In this document: positions 13,668 through 20,265 of the stretch, piece after piece
Position numbering within the stretch: the stretch's first letter is position 1
Layout of the letters: each line of letters begins with the position of its first letter
From: Cloacimonetes bacterium UBA6081
GTDB lineage: Bacteria; Cloacimonadota; Cloacimonadia; Cloacimonadales; Cloacimonadaceae
Assembly (NCBI GenBank): GCA_002428685.1
Contig: DIXL01000009.1
Coordinates: 64,583-84,847 of the forward strand
Length of the DNA stretch: 20,265 nt
Reading direction: 5' to 3'
The notes under the pieces: generated by a model
What the model saw: the letters and a program-made list of their open reading frames with translations, nothing else
The model's database searches: none
Told to the model about the DNA's origin: nothing
Program-made: the position numbers and the translations under genes

Positions 13668-14147
13668 CTAATCGCTTTCCCTGATGCGCTTTATGATGTC
13701 GCTGCTGGAGATGCCTTCCTTAAAGCTTAAGGACCGGACAATGCCTCCGTAACCAAGCACCAGGTCTGCACCGACTATTTCGTCCACAGCCCAATCTCCA
13801 CCTTTCACCAAAACCTCGGGATGCACCTGCTCTATCAAATCATAAGGTGTATCTTTATCAAAGATAAGCACATAATCCACCGATTGTAAGGCTGCAAGCA
13901 CCACAATCCGCTCTTCCTGAGGCACAATTGGCCGCCCCATACCTTTAAGTCTTTGCACCGAAGCATCGCTGTTTACGCCAACAATCAGGACATCACCAAG
14001 GTTTTTGGCACTTTCCAGATACAGGACATGACCGGCATGCAAAATATCGAAACAGCCGTTAGTGAAAACGATCTTTTTGCCTTGCTGGTGTAAAAGTCCG
14101 GTTAAATCAGATATTTGCGAGGCTTCACAAAGTTTGGTTATAATCAT
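13668..14147 (-). CDS. rfaE2: Heptose 1-phosphate adenylyltransferase
   Basis: Activates D-glycero-beta-D-manno-heptose 1-phosphate with ATP to ADP-heptose, the LPS core precursor. It corresponds to the C-terminal half of E. coli HldE. The nucleotidyltransferase signature is FTNGCFDILHAGH (28-40), with H37 and H40 in HxGH, followed by GVNSDASVQRLKG (57-69), GRPIVPQEER (71-80) and VKGGDW. I choose the ATG at 14147, with GGAG seven bases upstream; the codon immediately before it (14150) is a TTG in the same frame and is less likely. It overlaps rfaE1 by 23 bases, implying translational coupling of the two halves. The ISSSDIIKRIR ending is characteristic of the family. Confidence 0.94.
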   Translation of the reverse strand: MIITKLCEASQISDLTGLLHQQGKKIVFTNGCFDILHAGHVLYLESAKNLGDVLIVGVNSDASVQRLKGMGRPIVPQEERIVVLAALQSVDYVLIFDKDTPYDLIEQVHPEVLVKGGDWAVDEIVGADLVLGYGGIVRSLSFKEGISSSDIIKRIRESD

Positions 14148-15126
14148 CAAAACTCTCCGCTATTTCTGCTATTGAGGTGCAGGCAGTTCCATGTTTGGCC
14201 ACTACCACTGCCGCAGCATGATTGGCAATTAATGCGGCAGTCTCGATGTTGTTATCAAACAAATAAGCCAGAGTGAGGGCACTGATAACCGTGTCTCCCG
14301 CACCTGACACATCAAAAACTTCTCGTGCGAAACTTGGAATATGTTTGGGGGTGGCTTTACCACTAAAGATGAACATTCCTTTTGCCCCGTGAGTAACTAC
14401 AAGATGCTTTGTTTTCATAAGGTTGCGTGATTCAGAGGCGGAATCAAAGAACTCTGCTTCACTCTCAAAAGTTTTTTTGCAATTTGCCTGTAATTCGGCA
14501 TAATTGGGCTTAAAAATATCCACTCCCCCATAACAGTCGTAGCTGCGTTGTTTGGGATCTACAGCTACAATCAGGTGGTTTTTTCTGGCTAAATGCAGCA
14601 CTTCATTTATTAGTTTGTAGTTAAGCAGGCCTTTGTCGTAGTCTTCCACAATCAAGGCATCGCAAACAGGCATCAGCCTTTCCAGATAGGCACAGATATC
14701 CTCGGATAGATCGCAACGCAGCTCTTGCGTGTTTTCTTTATCTATGCGAACAATTTGCTGGTTAGAAGCTCCAATTCGGGTTTTTAGAGTAGTGGGTCTG
14801 CTCGTGTCCTCAAAAATTCCCGCAGTATTAAGCTTGTGTTGTTTCAAAAGCTTTTTAAGCGTTTTTGCCTGGCTGTCTTTGCCGCAAACGCCTACCAGCT
14901 CTACCTTTGCACCCAATGAAACCAGGTTTAAAGCTACGTTTGCAGCTCCACCCAAACGGTATTCTTCGTGGTCAATTTCCACAATAGGCACCGGTGCTTC
15001 GGGAGAAATGCGCTGAACTTTGCCCCACAGGTATTCATCCAGCATAACATCACCCAATACTAAGATTCTCTTGTTGCAGAAGCTGCGTAGGATCTCGGAA
15101 AGCTGGTTGGGTTTAAGGTTTTTCAT
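14125..15126 (-). CDS. rfaE1: D-glycero-beta-D-manno-heptose-7-phosphate kinase
   Basis: PfkB/ribokinase-fold kinase that phosphorylates heptose 7-phosphate at C1, upstream of RfaE2 in ADP-heptose synthesis. From the ATG at 15126 (333 aa): GDVMLDEYLWGKVQRISPEAPVPIVE opens the enzyme, split here as GDVMLDEYLWG (25-35) and the ISPEAPVP block; then RLGGAANVALN (57-67) and the anion-hole and catalytic-base motif DVSGAGDTV with D278. The frame is open to 15186, but the internal Met has GGAG six bases before it and matches family length. It overlaps the end of purF by 14 bases. In E. coli this half is fused to the adenylyltransferase; here the halves are separate overlapping genes. gmhA and gmhB are not in the window. 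Confidence 0.95.
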   Translation of the reverse strand: MKNLKPNQLSEILRSFCNKRILVLGDVMLDEYLWGKVQRISPEAPVPIVEIDHEEYRLGGAANVALNLVSLGAKVELVGVCGKDSQAKTLKKLLKQHKLNTAGIFEDTSRPTTLKTRIGASNQQIVRIDKENTQELRCDLSEDICAYLERLMPVCDALIVEDYDKGLLNYKLINEVLHLARKNHLIVAVDPKQRSYDCYGGVDIFKPNYAELQANCKKTFESEAEFFDSASESRNLMKTKHLVVTHGAKGMFIFSGKATPKHIPSFAREVFDVSGAGDTVISALTLAYLFDNNIETAALIANHAAAVVVAKHGTACTSIAEIAESFDDYNQTL

Positions 15127-16495
15127 CAGACACTCCCAAAGGATAATTACCGTCAAAACAGGCATAGCAATAGTTGTCCGGCTCACCGACGCAGGTTCGT
15201 AAATCAGCTTGGGATAGGTGCTTCAGGGTATCTACTCCACTGCGCTTACGAATTTCTTCCAGAGAATGGCAATTTGCCACAAGTTCGTTGGCATCAGGGG
15301 TATCAATGCCATAATAGCAACTGTGCTTCACCTGGGGGCTGCCGATTCGCAGGTGGATTTCTGCAGCTCCGGCGTCTTTGATAAGCTTCACAATTTTGCG
15401 GATGGTGGTGCCGCGCACAATGCTGTCGTCTATCAGCACTATCTTTTTGCCGGTGAAAAAGTTTGGCAGCACGTTGAACTTCTGGCGCACGCTTTCATCG
15501 CGGATGGTTTGTTCCGGCTTAATAAAAGTGCGGCCGATGTAATGATTGCGGATTAAGCCAAGCGACAAAGGTGCTTTGCAGGCATTGGCATAGCCCAAAC
15601 CGATGAAATTTGAGGAATCCGGAACCGGAACAACGATATCGGGATTCAGGCCTTCGTCGCACTTTGCCAGAGCAGCACCAATCTTTTCTCGCACCCGGTA
15701 AACATCCTCGGCAAAATGATAGCTGTCTGGACGTGAAAAATAGATGTGTTCAAAGATGCAATGCTTTTCACAGCAGGTTTTGCGGTAGAGATTGGGGTCG
15801 TTTTCCAAAACTACGATGTTGTCTTTGTTCACTTTGATAATTCCCGCGGGGGGAACTTCATGGCGTTGAATTACTCCCAAGGTATCCAAAGCGCAGCTTT
15901 CGGAAGCTACAACCACAGCTCCTTCGGGAGTTCTGCCCCAAACCATGGGACGGATGCTGTGCGGGTCTCTAAACATATAAAGCTCATTGCGGGTGCAAAG
16001 CACACTGGAATAGGCTCCTTGCACATCTTTCATCAAATTGCGGATTGCTTCGCTGATCTCATCCTTGTGGCGGATAATGCGATAAGCCAGATACTTAACC
16101 AGCAATTCACCATCGTTATCACTTTTAAAATAAACGTTTTCTGCTTCCAGGGTTTTACGCACTGCAGCGTAATTTACAATATCACCATTGGAAGCCAGGG
16201 CATAAGTTGGGCCTGCAAGGGTTTCCACCATATGCGGTTGCGTGTTAAATTCCGTCGCACTGCCCTTGGTTGGATAACGCACATGGCCAATGGCTATGCT
16301 GCCCGGAAGAGCGCAAAGATGATCATCATTGAAAACCTCTTTTACCAGTCCCATCTTTTTACGCATCCTGATAACCAAGCCATCGCTTACTGCCATGCCA
16401 CAGCTTTCCTGACCGCGGTGCTGTTCTGCAAAAAGCCCCAAAGCTGCCATAGAGGCAGCATTATCAGAGCCAAATACCCCAATAATTCCACACAT
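15113..16495 (-). CDS. purF: Amidophosphoribosyltransferase, iron-sulfur type
   Basis: Commits PRPP to purine synthesis by replacing its pyrophosphate with an amino group from glutamine. The N-terminal nucleophile is C2 in MCGIIGVFG, exposed by Met removal alone; there is no propeptide as in B. subtilis. The glutaminase domain has EQHRGQESCGM (24-34), HVRYPTKGSA and SNGDIVN. The PRPP loop is KIVLIDDSIVRGTT (351-364). C246, C393, C443 and C446 (the last two in CYACFDGNYP) correspond to the four [4Fe-4S] ligands of the B. subtilis-type enzyme, which suggests oxygen-sensitive regulation. The length (460 aa) is normal. The start is six bases after plsY, with an AAGGA inside the plsY tail. It is the only purine gene seen here. 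Confidence 0.97.
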   Translation of the reverse strand: MCGIIGVFGSDNAASMAALGLFAEQHRGQESCGMAVSDGLVIRMRKKMGLVKEVFNDDHLCALPGSIAIGHVRYPTKGSATEFNTQPHMVETLAGPTYALASNGDIVNYAAVRKTLEAENVYFKSDNDGELLVKYLAYRIIRHKDEISEAIRNLMKDVQGAYSSVLCTRNELYMFRDPHSIRPMVWGRTPEGAVVVASESCALDTLGVIQRHEVPPAGIIKVNKDNIVVLENDPNLYRKTCCEKHCIFEHIYFSRPDSYHFAEDVYRVREKIGAALAKCDEGLNPDIVVPVPDSSNFIGLGYANACKAPLSLGLIRNHYIGRTFIKPEQTIRDESVRQKFNVLPNFFTGKKIVLIDDSIVRGTTIRKIVKLIKDAGAAEIHLRIGSPQVKHSCYYGIDTPDANELVANCHSLEEIRKRSGVDTLKHLSQADLRTCVGEPDNYCYACFDGNYPLGVSDEKP

Positions 16496-16501
16496 TATTA
16501 A

Positions 16502-17134
16502 TCAGTTTCCTTTCTTTGTAAACTTTATCTTATGTTCGGTTCCCTTGCTGAGACGTTCCAGATTGCTGCGGTGCATAATCACGATCATCAGCACAACTGT
16601 AGAGATTAAAATCAAGCTGGCATAATCGCTTGTGCCTGCATGCCATATACGCCCTAAGCTATGAATTAAAAAGAAAACAGCAGCGCAGATTGAACCCAGG
16701 GAAACATAGCGGCTTATAGCTACAACCAGCACAAAAACAAGCAAGGCAAAACCCAGGCTTGTGGGTGCCAATGCCAAAAAAGCACCTCCAGCCGTAGCCA
16801 CACCCTTGCCACCTTTAAAACCAAGATAAATTGGGAAAACGTGGCCAATAATTACCAGCAAAGCAGAAATTGCCACAAAGGGGCTGCCCGCCGGCAATAA
16901 AGTTATGCTCAACCAGGTGGCAAAAAAACCTTTGCCCATGTCCAGCAGTAAAACAATTATACCGGTTTTGGTGCCAAACAATCTCAGGGCATTTGTTGCC
17001 CCAATATTACCGCTTCCGTTTTTGCGGATATCAAGGTGGAAAAACACTTTACCCACAATCCAACCGATGGGTATGGAGCCAAGCAAGTAGGCAAAAAGCA
17101 ACAGCAGCCAGGGAATTATACTATTTATGGCCAT
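16502..17134 (-). CDS. plsY: Acyl-phosphate:glycerol-3-phosphate acyltransferase
   Basis: Integral inner-membrane enzyme that makes lysophosphatidic acid from acyl-phosphate and glycerol-3-phosphate, the first step of phospholipid synthesis. It has multiple membrane segments and the PlsY motifs: LLGSIPIGWIVGK (17-29), GSGNIGATNALR (40-51, active-site motif 1) and GHVFPIYLGFKGGKGVAT (97-114, acyl-phosphate loop). The length (210 aa) is typical. The ATG overlaps the last 14 bases of der, whose GAGGAAGAGG tail may act as the ribosome-binding site. Pairing of der and plsY is common in bacteria. Confidence 0.96.
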   Translation of the reverse strand: MAINSIIPWLLLLFAYLLGSIPIGWIVGKVFFHLDIRKNGSGNIGATNALRLFGTKTGIIVLLLDMGKGFFATWLSITLLPAGSPFVAISALLVIIGHVFPIYLGFKGGKGVATAGGAFLALAPTSLGFALLVFVLVVAISRYVSLGSICAAVFFLIHSLGRIWHAGTSDYASLILISTVVLMIVIMHRSNLERLSKGTEHKIKFTKKGN

Positions 17135-18467
17135 CCTCTTCCTCGTCCTTTTTACGCCCTTTAAAGATCAGTTTGATGCTAACGCCTTCAAACTTGAACA
17201 TTTCCCTTATCTGATTGTTGATAAAGCGTCTATAGTTCTCCGTAATCAAATTTGGCGTATTACAGAAGAAGATAAAGGTGGGCGGTTTTACGGCTGCCTG
17301 AGTAATGTAATAAATCTTTACATGCTTCCCGGATGGATGCGTGGGGGGTCTGTGCTCTATCACCGTTTCCATAAAGCGATTCAGCTCTGAAGTGCCAATG
17401 CGCTTTTCGCTTTCTTCTTCAATTGTAGCCACTGTTTCCATGATGCGGTGTATGCGTTGGCTGGTTTTGGCCGAAATGAACATCACCGGGGCAAATTGCA
17501 GGAATGGCATCTGGAAATGAAGCTCTGTAACAAATTCTTTGGTAGTGCTGGTTTGCTTTTCCACCAAATCCCATTTGTTGTAAACCACCATAATCTCTTT
17601 CATTTTGCGTTTGGCATAGCTGGCGATTTTAATGTCCTGAGTGCTGATTTCTTCATCTGCGGTAAGCACCAAAACCACTATATCGCATCTATCAACCGCA
17701 TCAATGGAGCGCATCACACTAAAGTATTCAACCCCATAATTAACCTTGGTTTTTCGCCTTAGCCCTGCTGTATCCACCAGGATATAATCTTTGCCATGAT
17801 AGCGGATTGGGGTATCGATGGAATCTCTGGTAGTGCCAGGAATCTCGGTTACAATCTGTTTATCATCACCAATCAGCAGATTCACAATGGAGCTTTTTCC
17901 CACATTGGGTTTGCCTACCACAGCAATGCGGGTGATATTGGGTTTTACATCCAGGTTAATTTCCAAAGTTTCAGGCATCAGCGAAAGCAATTCGTCCAAA
18001 AAGTTACCGGTGTTTCTGCCTTGCGAAGCTGAGATTGGAAAAGCATCACCAAAACCAAGCTGCAGGAAGTCAAACAATTCCCATTCAAACTTTTCGTTAT
18101 CAGCTTTATTGGCCACCAGCATCACCTTATCCCTATGCGGGAAAAGGATTTTGGCAATTTCTTTATCTATGTCTGTGGTGCCGGTCTGGGCATCTACCAT
18201 GAAGATAATCAGATCGCTTTCGTCAATGGCCAAAACTGCCTGATGACGAATCATTTTATCCATGGTTTCACTGCTGTCAAACACAATGCCGCCTGTATCC
18301 ACAAGCTTGAAGACCTTACCGTTCCATTCCACGTCCTCATATTTACGGTCGCGGGTGATTCCGGCTTCAAAATCTACAATGGCACTGCGCTTTCGGCACA
18401 AGCGGTTGAACAGGGTCGATTTACCCACATTGGGACGCCCCACGATTGATACGATATATTTTCTCAT
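17121..18467 (-). CDS. der: Ribosome-assembly GTPase Der (EngA)
   Basis: GTPase with two tandem G domains, needed for maturation of the large ribosomal subunit. Starting at 18467: first P-loop GRPNVGKS (10-17), DTGG and NKAD; a linker; second P-loop GKPNVGKSS, DTAGLRRK and NKWD; then a KH-like C-terminal domain (VKIYYITQAAVKPPTFIFF to KLIFKGR). The acidic tail DEEEDGHK ends the protein. The frame is open to 18533, but the ATG at 18467 has GAGGA directly upstream and begins at the normal MRKYIVSIVGRPNVGKS; length 448. It is the first gene of the long leftward run. A repeat hairpin lies just upstream, and I could not identify a convincing promoter. Confidence 0.97.
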   Translation of the reverse strand: MRKYIVSIVGRPNVGKSTLFNRLCRKRSAIVDFEAGITRDRKYEDVEWNGKVFKLVDTGGIVFDSSETMDKMIRHQAVLAIDESDLIIFMVDAQTGTTDIDKEIAKILFPHRDKVMLVANKADNEKFEWELFDFLQLGFGDAFPISASQGRNTGNFLDELLSLMPETLEINLDVKPNITRIAVVGKPNVGKSSIVNLLIGDDKQIVTEIPGTTRDSIDTPIRYHGKDYILVDTAGLRRKTKVNYGVEYFSVMRSIDAVDRCDIVVLVLTADEEISTQDIKIASYAKRKMKEIMVVYNKWDLVEKQTSTTKEFVTELHFQMPFLQFAPVMFISAKTSQRIHRIMETVATIEEESEKRIGTSELNRFMETVIEHRPPTHPSGKHVKIYYITQAAVKPPTFIFFCNTPNLITENYRRFINNQIREMFKFEGVSIKLIFKGRKKDEEEDGHK

Positions 18468-18478
18468 TATTCCTCGAT

Positions 18479-18547
18479 AAAGTGATGAAGTAATGAAGTA
18501 ATGATGTGAAAAGGAAATCGTCAGTAACCTCATTACATCATCACTTT
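18479..18547. repeat. Inverted repeat with 8-base tandem units upstream of der
   Basis: The left arm 18479-18495 (AAAGTGATGAAGTAATG) and right arm 18531-18547 are reverse complements at 16 of 17 positions. The left side continues as an eight-base tandem array: AGTGATGA (18481), AGTAATGA (18489), AGTAATGA (18497). The hairpin would form in the der leader and ends 11 bases before the ATG, close to the ribosome-binding site. There is no U-tract. It could influence der translation or be a dispersed repeat like the others in this window. Confidence 0.6.
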
Positions 18548-18635
18548 GTTACACTTTACATTCCCAGCATTTTGAGAGGGGATATTTTGTCAATCTCCAC
18601 CTTTTGCAGATAGCAACAGACAGTAACGGAGTCTG

Positions 18636-19073
18636 TTAACTTGGTTTTAGGATAAACTTTGGTTCCCAGGTTTCCCCGCATACATCGCAATGGCCTTGAT
18701 ACCAATGTGTCCTTGTTCCGCAGGTTTTGCAGCTCCACTGCTTTTTCTGTTCTTCCAGCCAGGCATCCATGCCAATCTCTTTCATTCGTGCCAGGTTTTC
18801 CAGAACTTCTTTGTGATGTGGCCATTCGGTGTTGTTGAATTCGATTATTTTTGCGCAAGGGAATTCGGGACAAAACCCACAACTTTCAGATTCATGTGCT
18901 TTATTACAAATGGCAAATTCACAATCGCACTGTTCAGCACTTCTGCAGCCTGTACAAGGGCTGTCATCATCTGTCTCCAGGGAAACATTAAGGTCTCCCT
19001 TGCTCTTTTCGTAGGTCATTATGCTGCTGCAGGCACCGCAGTATAAGCCACAGTAAGCCAGATATTTCATCAT
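18636..19073 (-). CDS. Cysteine-rich DUF3795-type protein
   Basis: A 145-residue soluble protein with 15 cysteines. The start YLAYCGLYCGACSSIMTY is the hallmark of DUF3795 (PF12675), a family of unknown function thought to bind metal. Further pairs follow: C40 and C43 (CTGC), C49, C51, C56, then C65, C68 and C73 (CGFCPEFPC, also typical). At the C-terminus C115, C118, C129 and C132 look like a separate zinc ribbon (CKTC...CDVC). GAGG is six bases before the ATG. It stands apart from the der operon, which starts 168 bases downstream, and follows the decayed kinase gene by 39 bases. Function is unknown; a metal-binding or redox role is only an inference from the cysteines. Confidence 0.85.
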   Translation of the reverse strand: MMKYLAYCGLYCGACSSIMTYEKSKGDLNVSLETDDDSPCTGCRSAEQCDCEFAICNKAHESESCGFCPEFPCAKIIEFNNTEWPHHKEVLENLARMKEIGMDAWLEEQKKQWSCKTCGTRTHWYQGHCDVCGETWEPKFILKPS

Positions 19074-19112
19074 GTTAATCCTCTTTATTTTGGAAGTGAA
19101 TTCTCTTTGGTT

Positions 19113-20012
19113 CTAAGTCTTCATTATCTGTTCAATTATATCCGCTACTTCCTGGCGGGTAAAGGGTTTTTGAATAAAGTGGTGCTCTTCTCCCATCCCA
19201 CTTTTATCGAAAATTTTACTCTCTGTGTGGCCGGACATATACTACACCTTCATGCCGGGATTTATCTTTAATAGCTTTTCAGCCAGCTCCATGCCATTCA
19301 TCCCGGGCATAATCATGTCGGTATGCATTAATTGCGGTTTAAGTCCTGTTTCAACTTTCCTGATTGCTTCTTTTCCATCCGGGACTACCGTAACGGCATA
19401 GCCGAGTTTGTTGATAATCTTGTTTATCACGTTGCGCATCATTTCACCATCATCCACAACCAAAATTTGCTGCCCTTTTCCGGTTGCCGCTGGTTTGGCT
19501 GGGAGAATTCCTTTATGAGAAACTACTCCGCCAATACGAGGTATCAGAACTTTGAAATTTGCGCCTTTATCCGGTTGGCTTTCTACTCCTATGTATCCGC
19601 CAGCCTGTTTCACCACTCCAAAAACTGTAGATAAGCCCAGTCCGTTGCCTTTTTCTTTTCCTTTCGTGGTAAAAAACGGTTCGAATAACTTTAATACAAT
19701 TTCCTGTGGTATGCCCTTGCCATTATCGGTAACGCTTAGCAGGACATATTCTCCTGGTTCAACGTTCTCGTTGTGCAGGGGTTCAGGGTGGTTTACGCTG
19801 TAATTGGAAGTTTGCACAATCAGTTTTCCGCCTTTTGGCATAGCTTCGCAGGCATTAATCACCAGGTTCAAAATCACCTGTTCCATCTGGCTTGTATTTG
19901 ATTTTATGTTGCCAAGGTTTTTATCCAGGATGATTTGGAACTCAATATCTTCGGTAATCAGCCGGGTTAACATGGTTGACATGTCATTTATTATATCATT
20001 CAGGTTTAGCAA
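19113..20012 (-). pseudogene. Decayed hybrid histidine kinase (ATPase domain plus receiver)
   Basis: From 20012 (only a TTG available) the frame encodes the segment after the H-box (LNLNDIINDMSTMLTRLI), then an HATPase with N-box NLVINACEAMP, DNGKGIP, and FEPFFTTKGKEKGNGLGLS, then a receiver (ILVVDDGEMM, phosphoacceptor in HTDMIMPGMNG). The sensor and HisKA phosphoacceptor helix are absent, and a TGA lies in frame just upstream. Inside the receiver a TAG (19242-19244) interrupts KV-x-YMSGHTES, where leucine or isoleucine is usual. Beyond it the frame is still clean through FIQKPFTRQEVADII to a natural TAG at 19113. A TTG-to-TAG change would explain the lesion. In 20013-20060 another frame reads GKAKTTPHS, reminiscent of the usual LLxFxRKxK link, so a frameshift upstream is possible. 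Confidence 0.8.
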
Positions 20013-20265
20013 ATGCGGACGGTGAATGTGGAGTCGTTTTAGCCTTCCCCGGTCTCAAAGATATCTGCCAGTTATACGGCTGAGAGGACTACACGCGTTT
20101 CCTCACCAACCCCAATTTCTGAATGGCAGTAACCTGGTTGCTTAATGCCCCTCAGGCAATGCTATTACCGGAACACAACAGATTAATAATCTATGCTACC
20201 ATAAGGAATCTATACCGGTAACTGGGCTGTAACTTCATTTATACTCAAGTTTGACAGCACGATTT

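Noticed and set aside
18565..18593. TTGACA on the minus strand upstream of der as the operon promoter
   Set aside because: The -35 is perfect, but the hexamers at 16-18 bases (AATGCT, ATGCTG, TGCTGG) are poor -10 boxes; too weak to annotate.
18613..18637. Terminator after the DUF3795 gene (AACAGAC...GTCTGTT hairpin)
   Set aside because: A 7-bp stem exists but overlaps the stop codon and has no following T-run.
20078..20095. GGCTGAGAGGACTAC as part of a TPP riboswitch
   Set aside because: Only the short GGCTGAGA string matches; the second conserved half of the THI element and a thiamine gene are absent.

Overview
This is a bacterial chromosomal segment in which every intact gene reads leftward (minus strand). 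The content suggests a Gram-negative, probably anaerobic bacterium: the split heptose enzymes RfaE1 and RfaE2 point to an LPS core, GlmU and PlsY to envelope synthesis, and there are RseC-type and CtpA-type envelope proteins. My best guess is the Cloacimonadota (WWE1) or a related lineage. That rests on overall look, gene order and the dispersed repeats, not on a marker gene or any search.

The core is one very tight run of 18 leftward genes from 18467 down to 3157: der, plsY, purF, rfaE1, rfaE2, rseC-like, folB, folK, glmU-like, HIT protein, LytR_C protein, rsfS, argS, rimI, nadB, tmk, ctpA-like protease, response regulator. Most junctions overlap by 4-23 bases or are separated by fewer than 35. 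The one real gap (115 bases, between folB and folK) holds a long RNA hairpin. The genes are housekeeping in mixed pathways: ribosome maturation, phospholipid, purine, LPS heptose, folate, UDP-GlcNAc, Arg-tRNA, NAD, dTMP and envelope proteolysis. They look co-transcribed for growth rather than joined in one pathway.

The left part is different. An M18 aminopeptidase (70-1341) has its own likely promoter. It is followed upstream by a repeat-rich accessory zone (about 1438-3093) holding a small two-gene cassette of unknown function: a 150-aa and a 53-aa protein ending in a clear terminator. The cassette lies between two palindromic repeat loci built from the same short-period units, plus one complete and one partial copy of a 140-base MITE-like element. 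The right part has a cysteine-rich DUF3795 protein and a decayed histidine kinase/receiver gene. I see no gene in the last 225 bases (20041-20265), only a possible decayed upstream part of that kinase. I saw no rRNA, tRNA or CRISPR.

The most unusual sites are: an array of at least 14 heptamers that flips orientation and is read in frame as a roughly 70-residue N-terminal extension of thymidylate kinase; folK, whose only well-placed start codon is ATT; an arginyl-tRNA synthetase in which the HIGH signature reads NIVS; a GlmU that lacks the acetyltransferase active-site region; and the nested repeat architecture around the unknown two-gene cassette.
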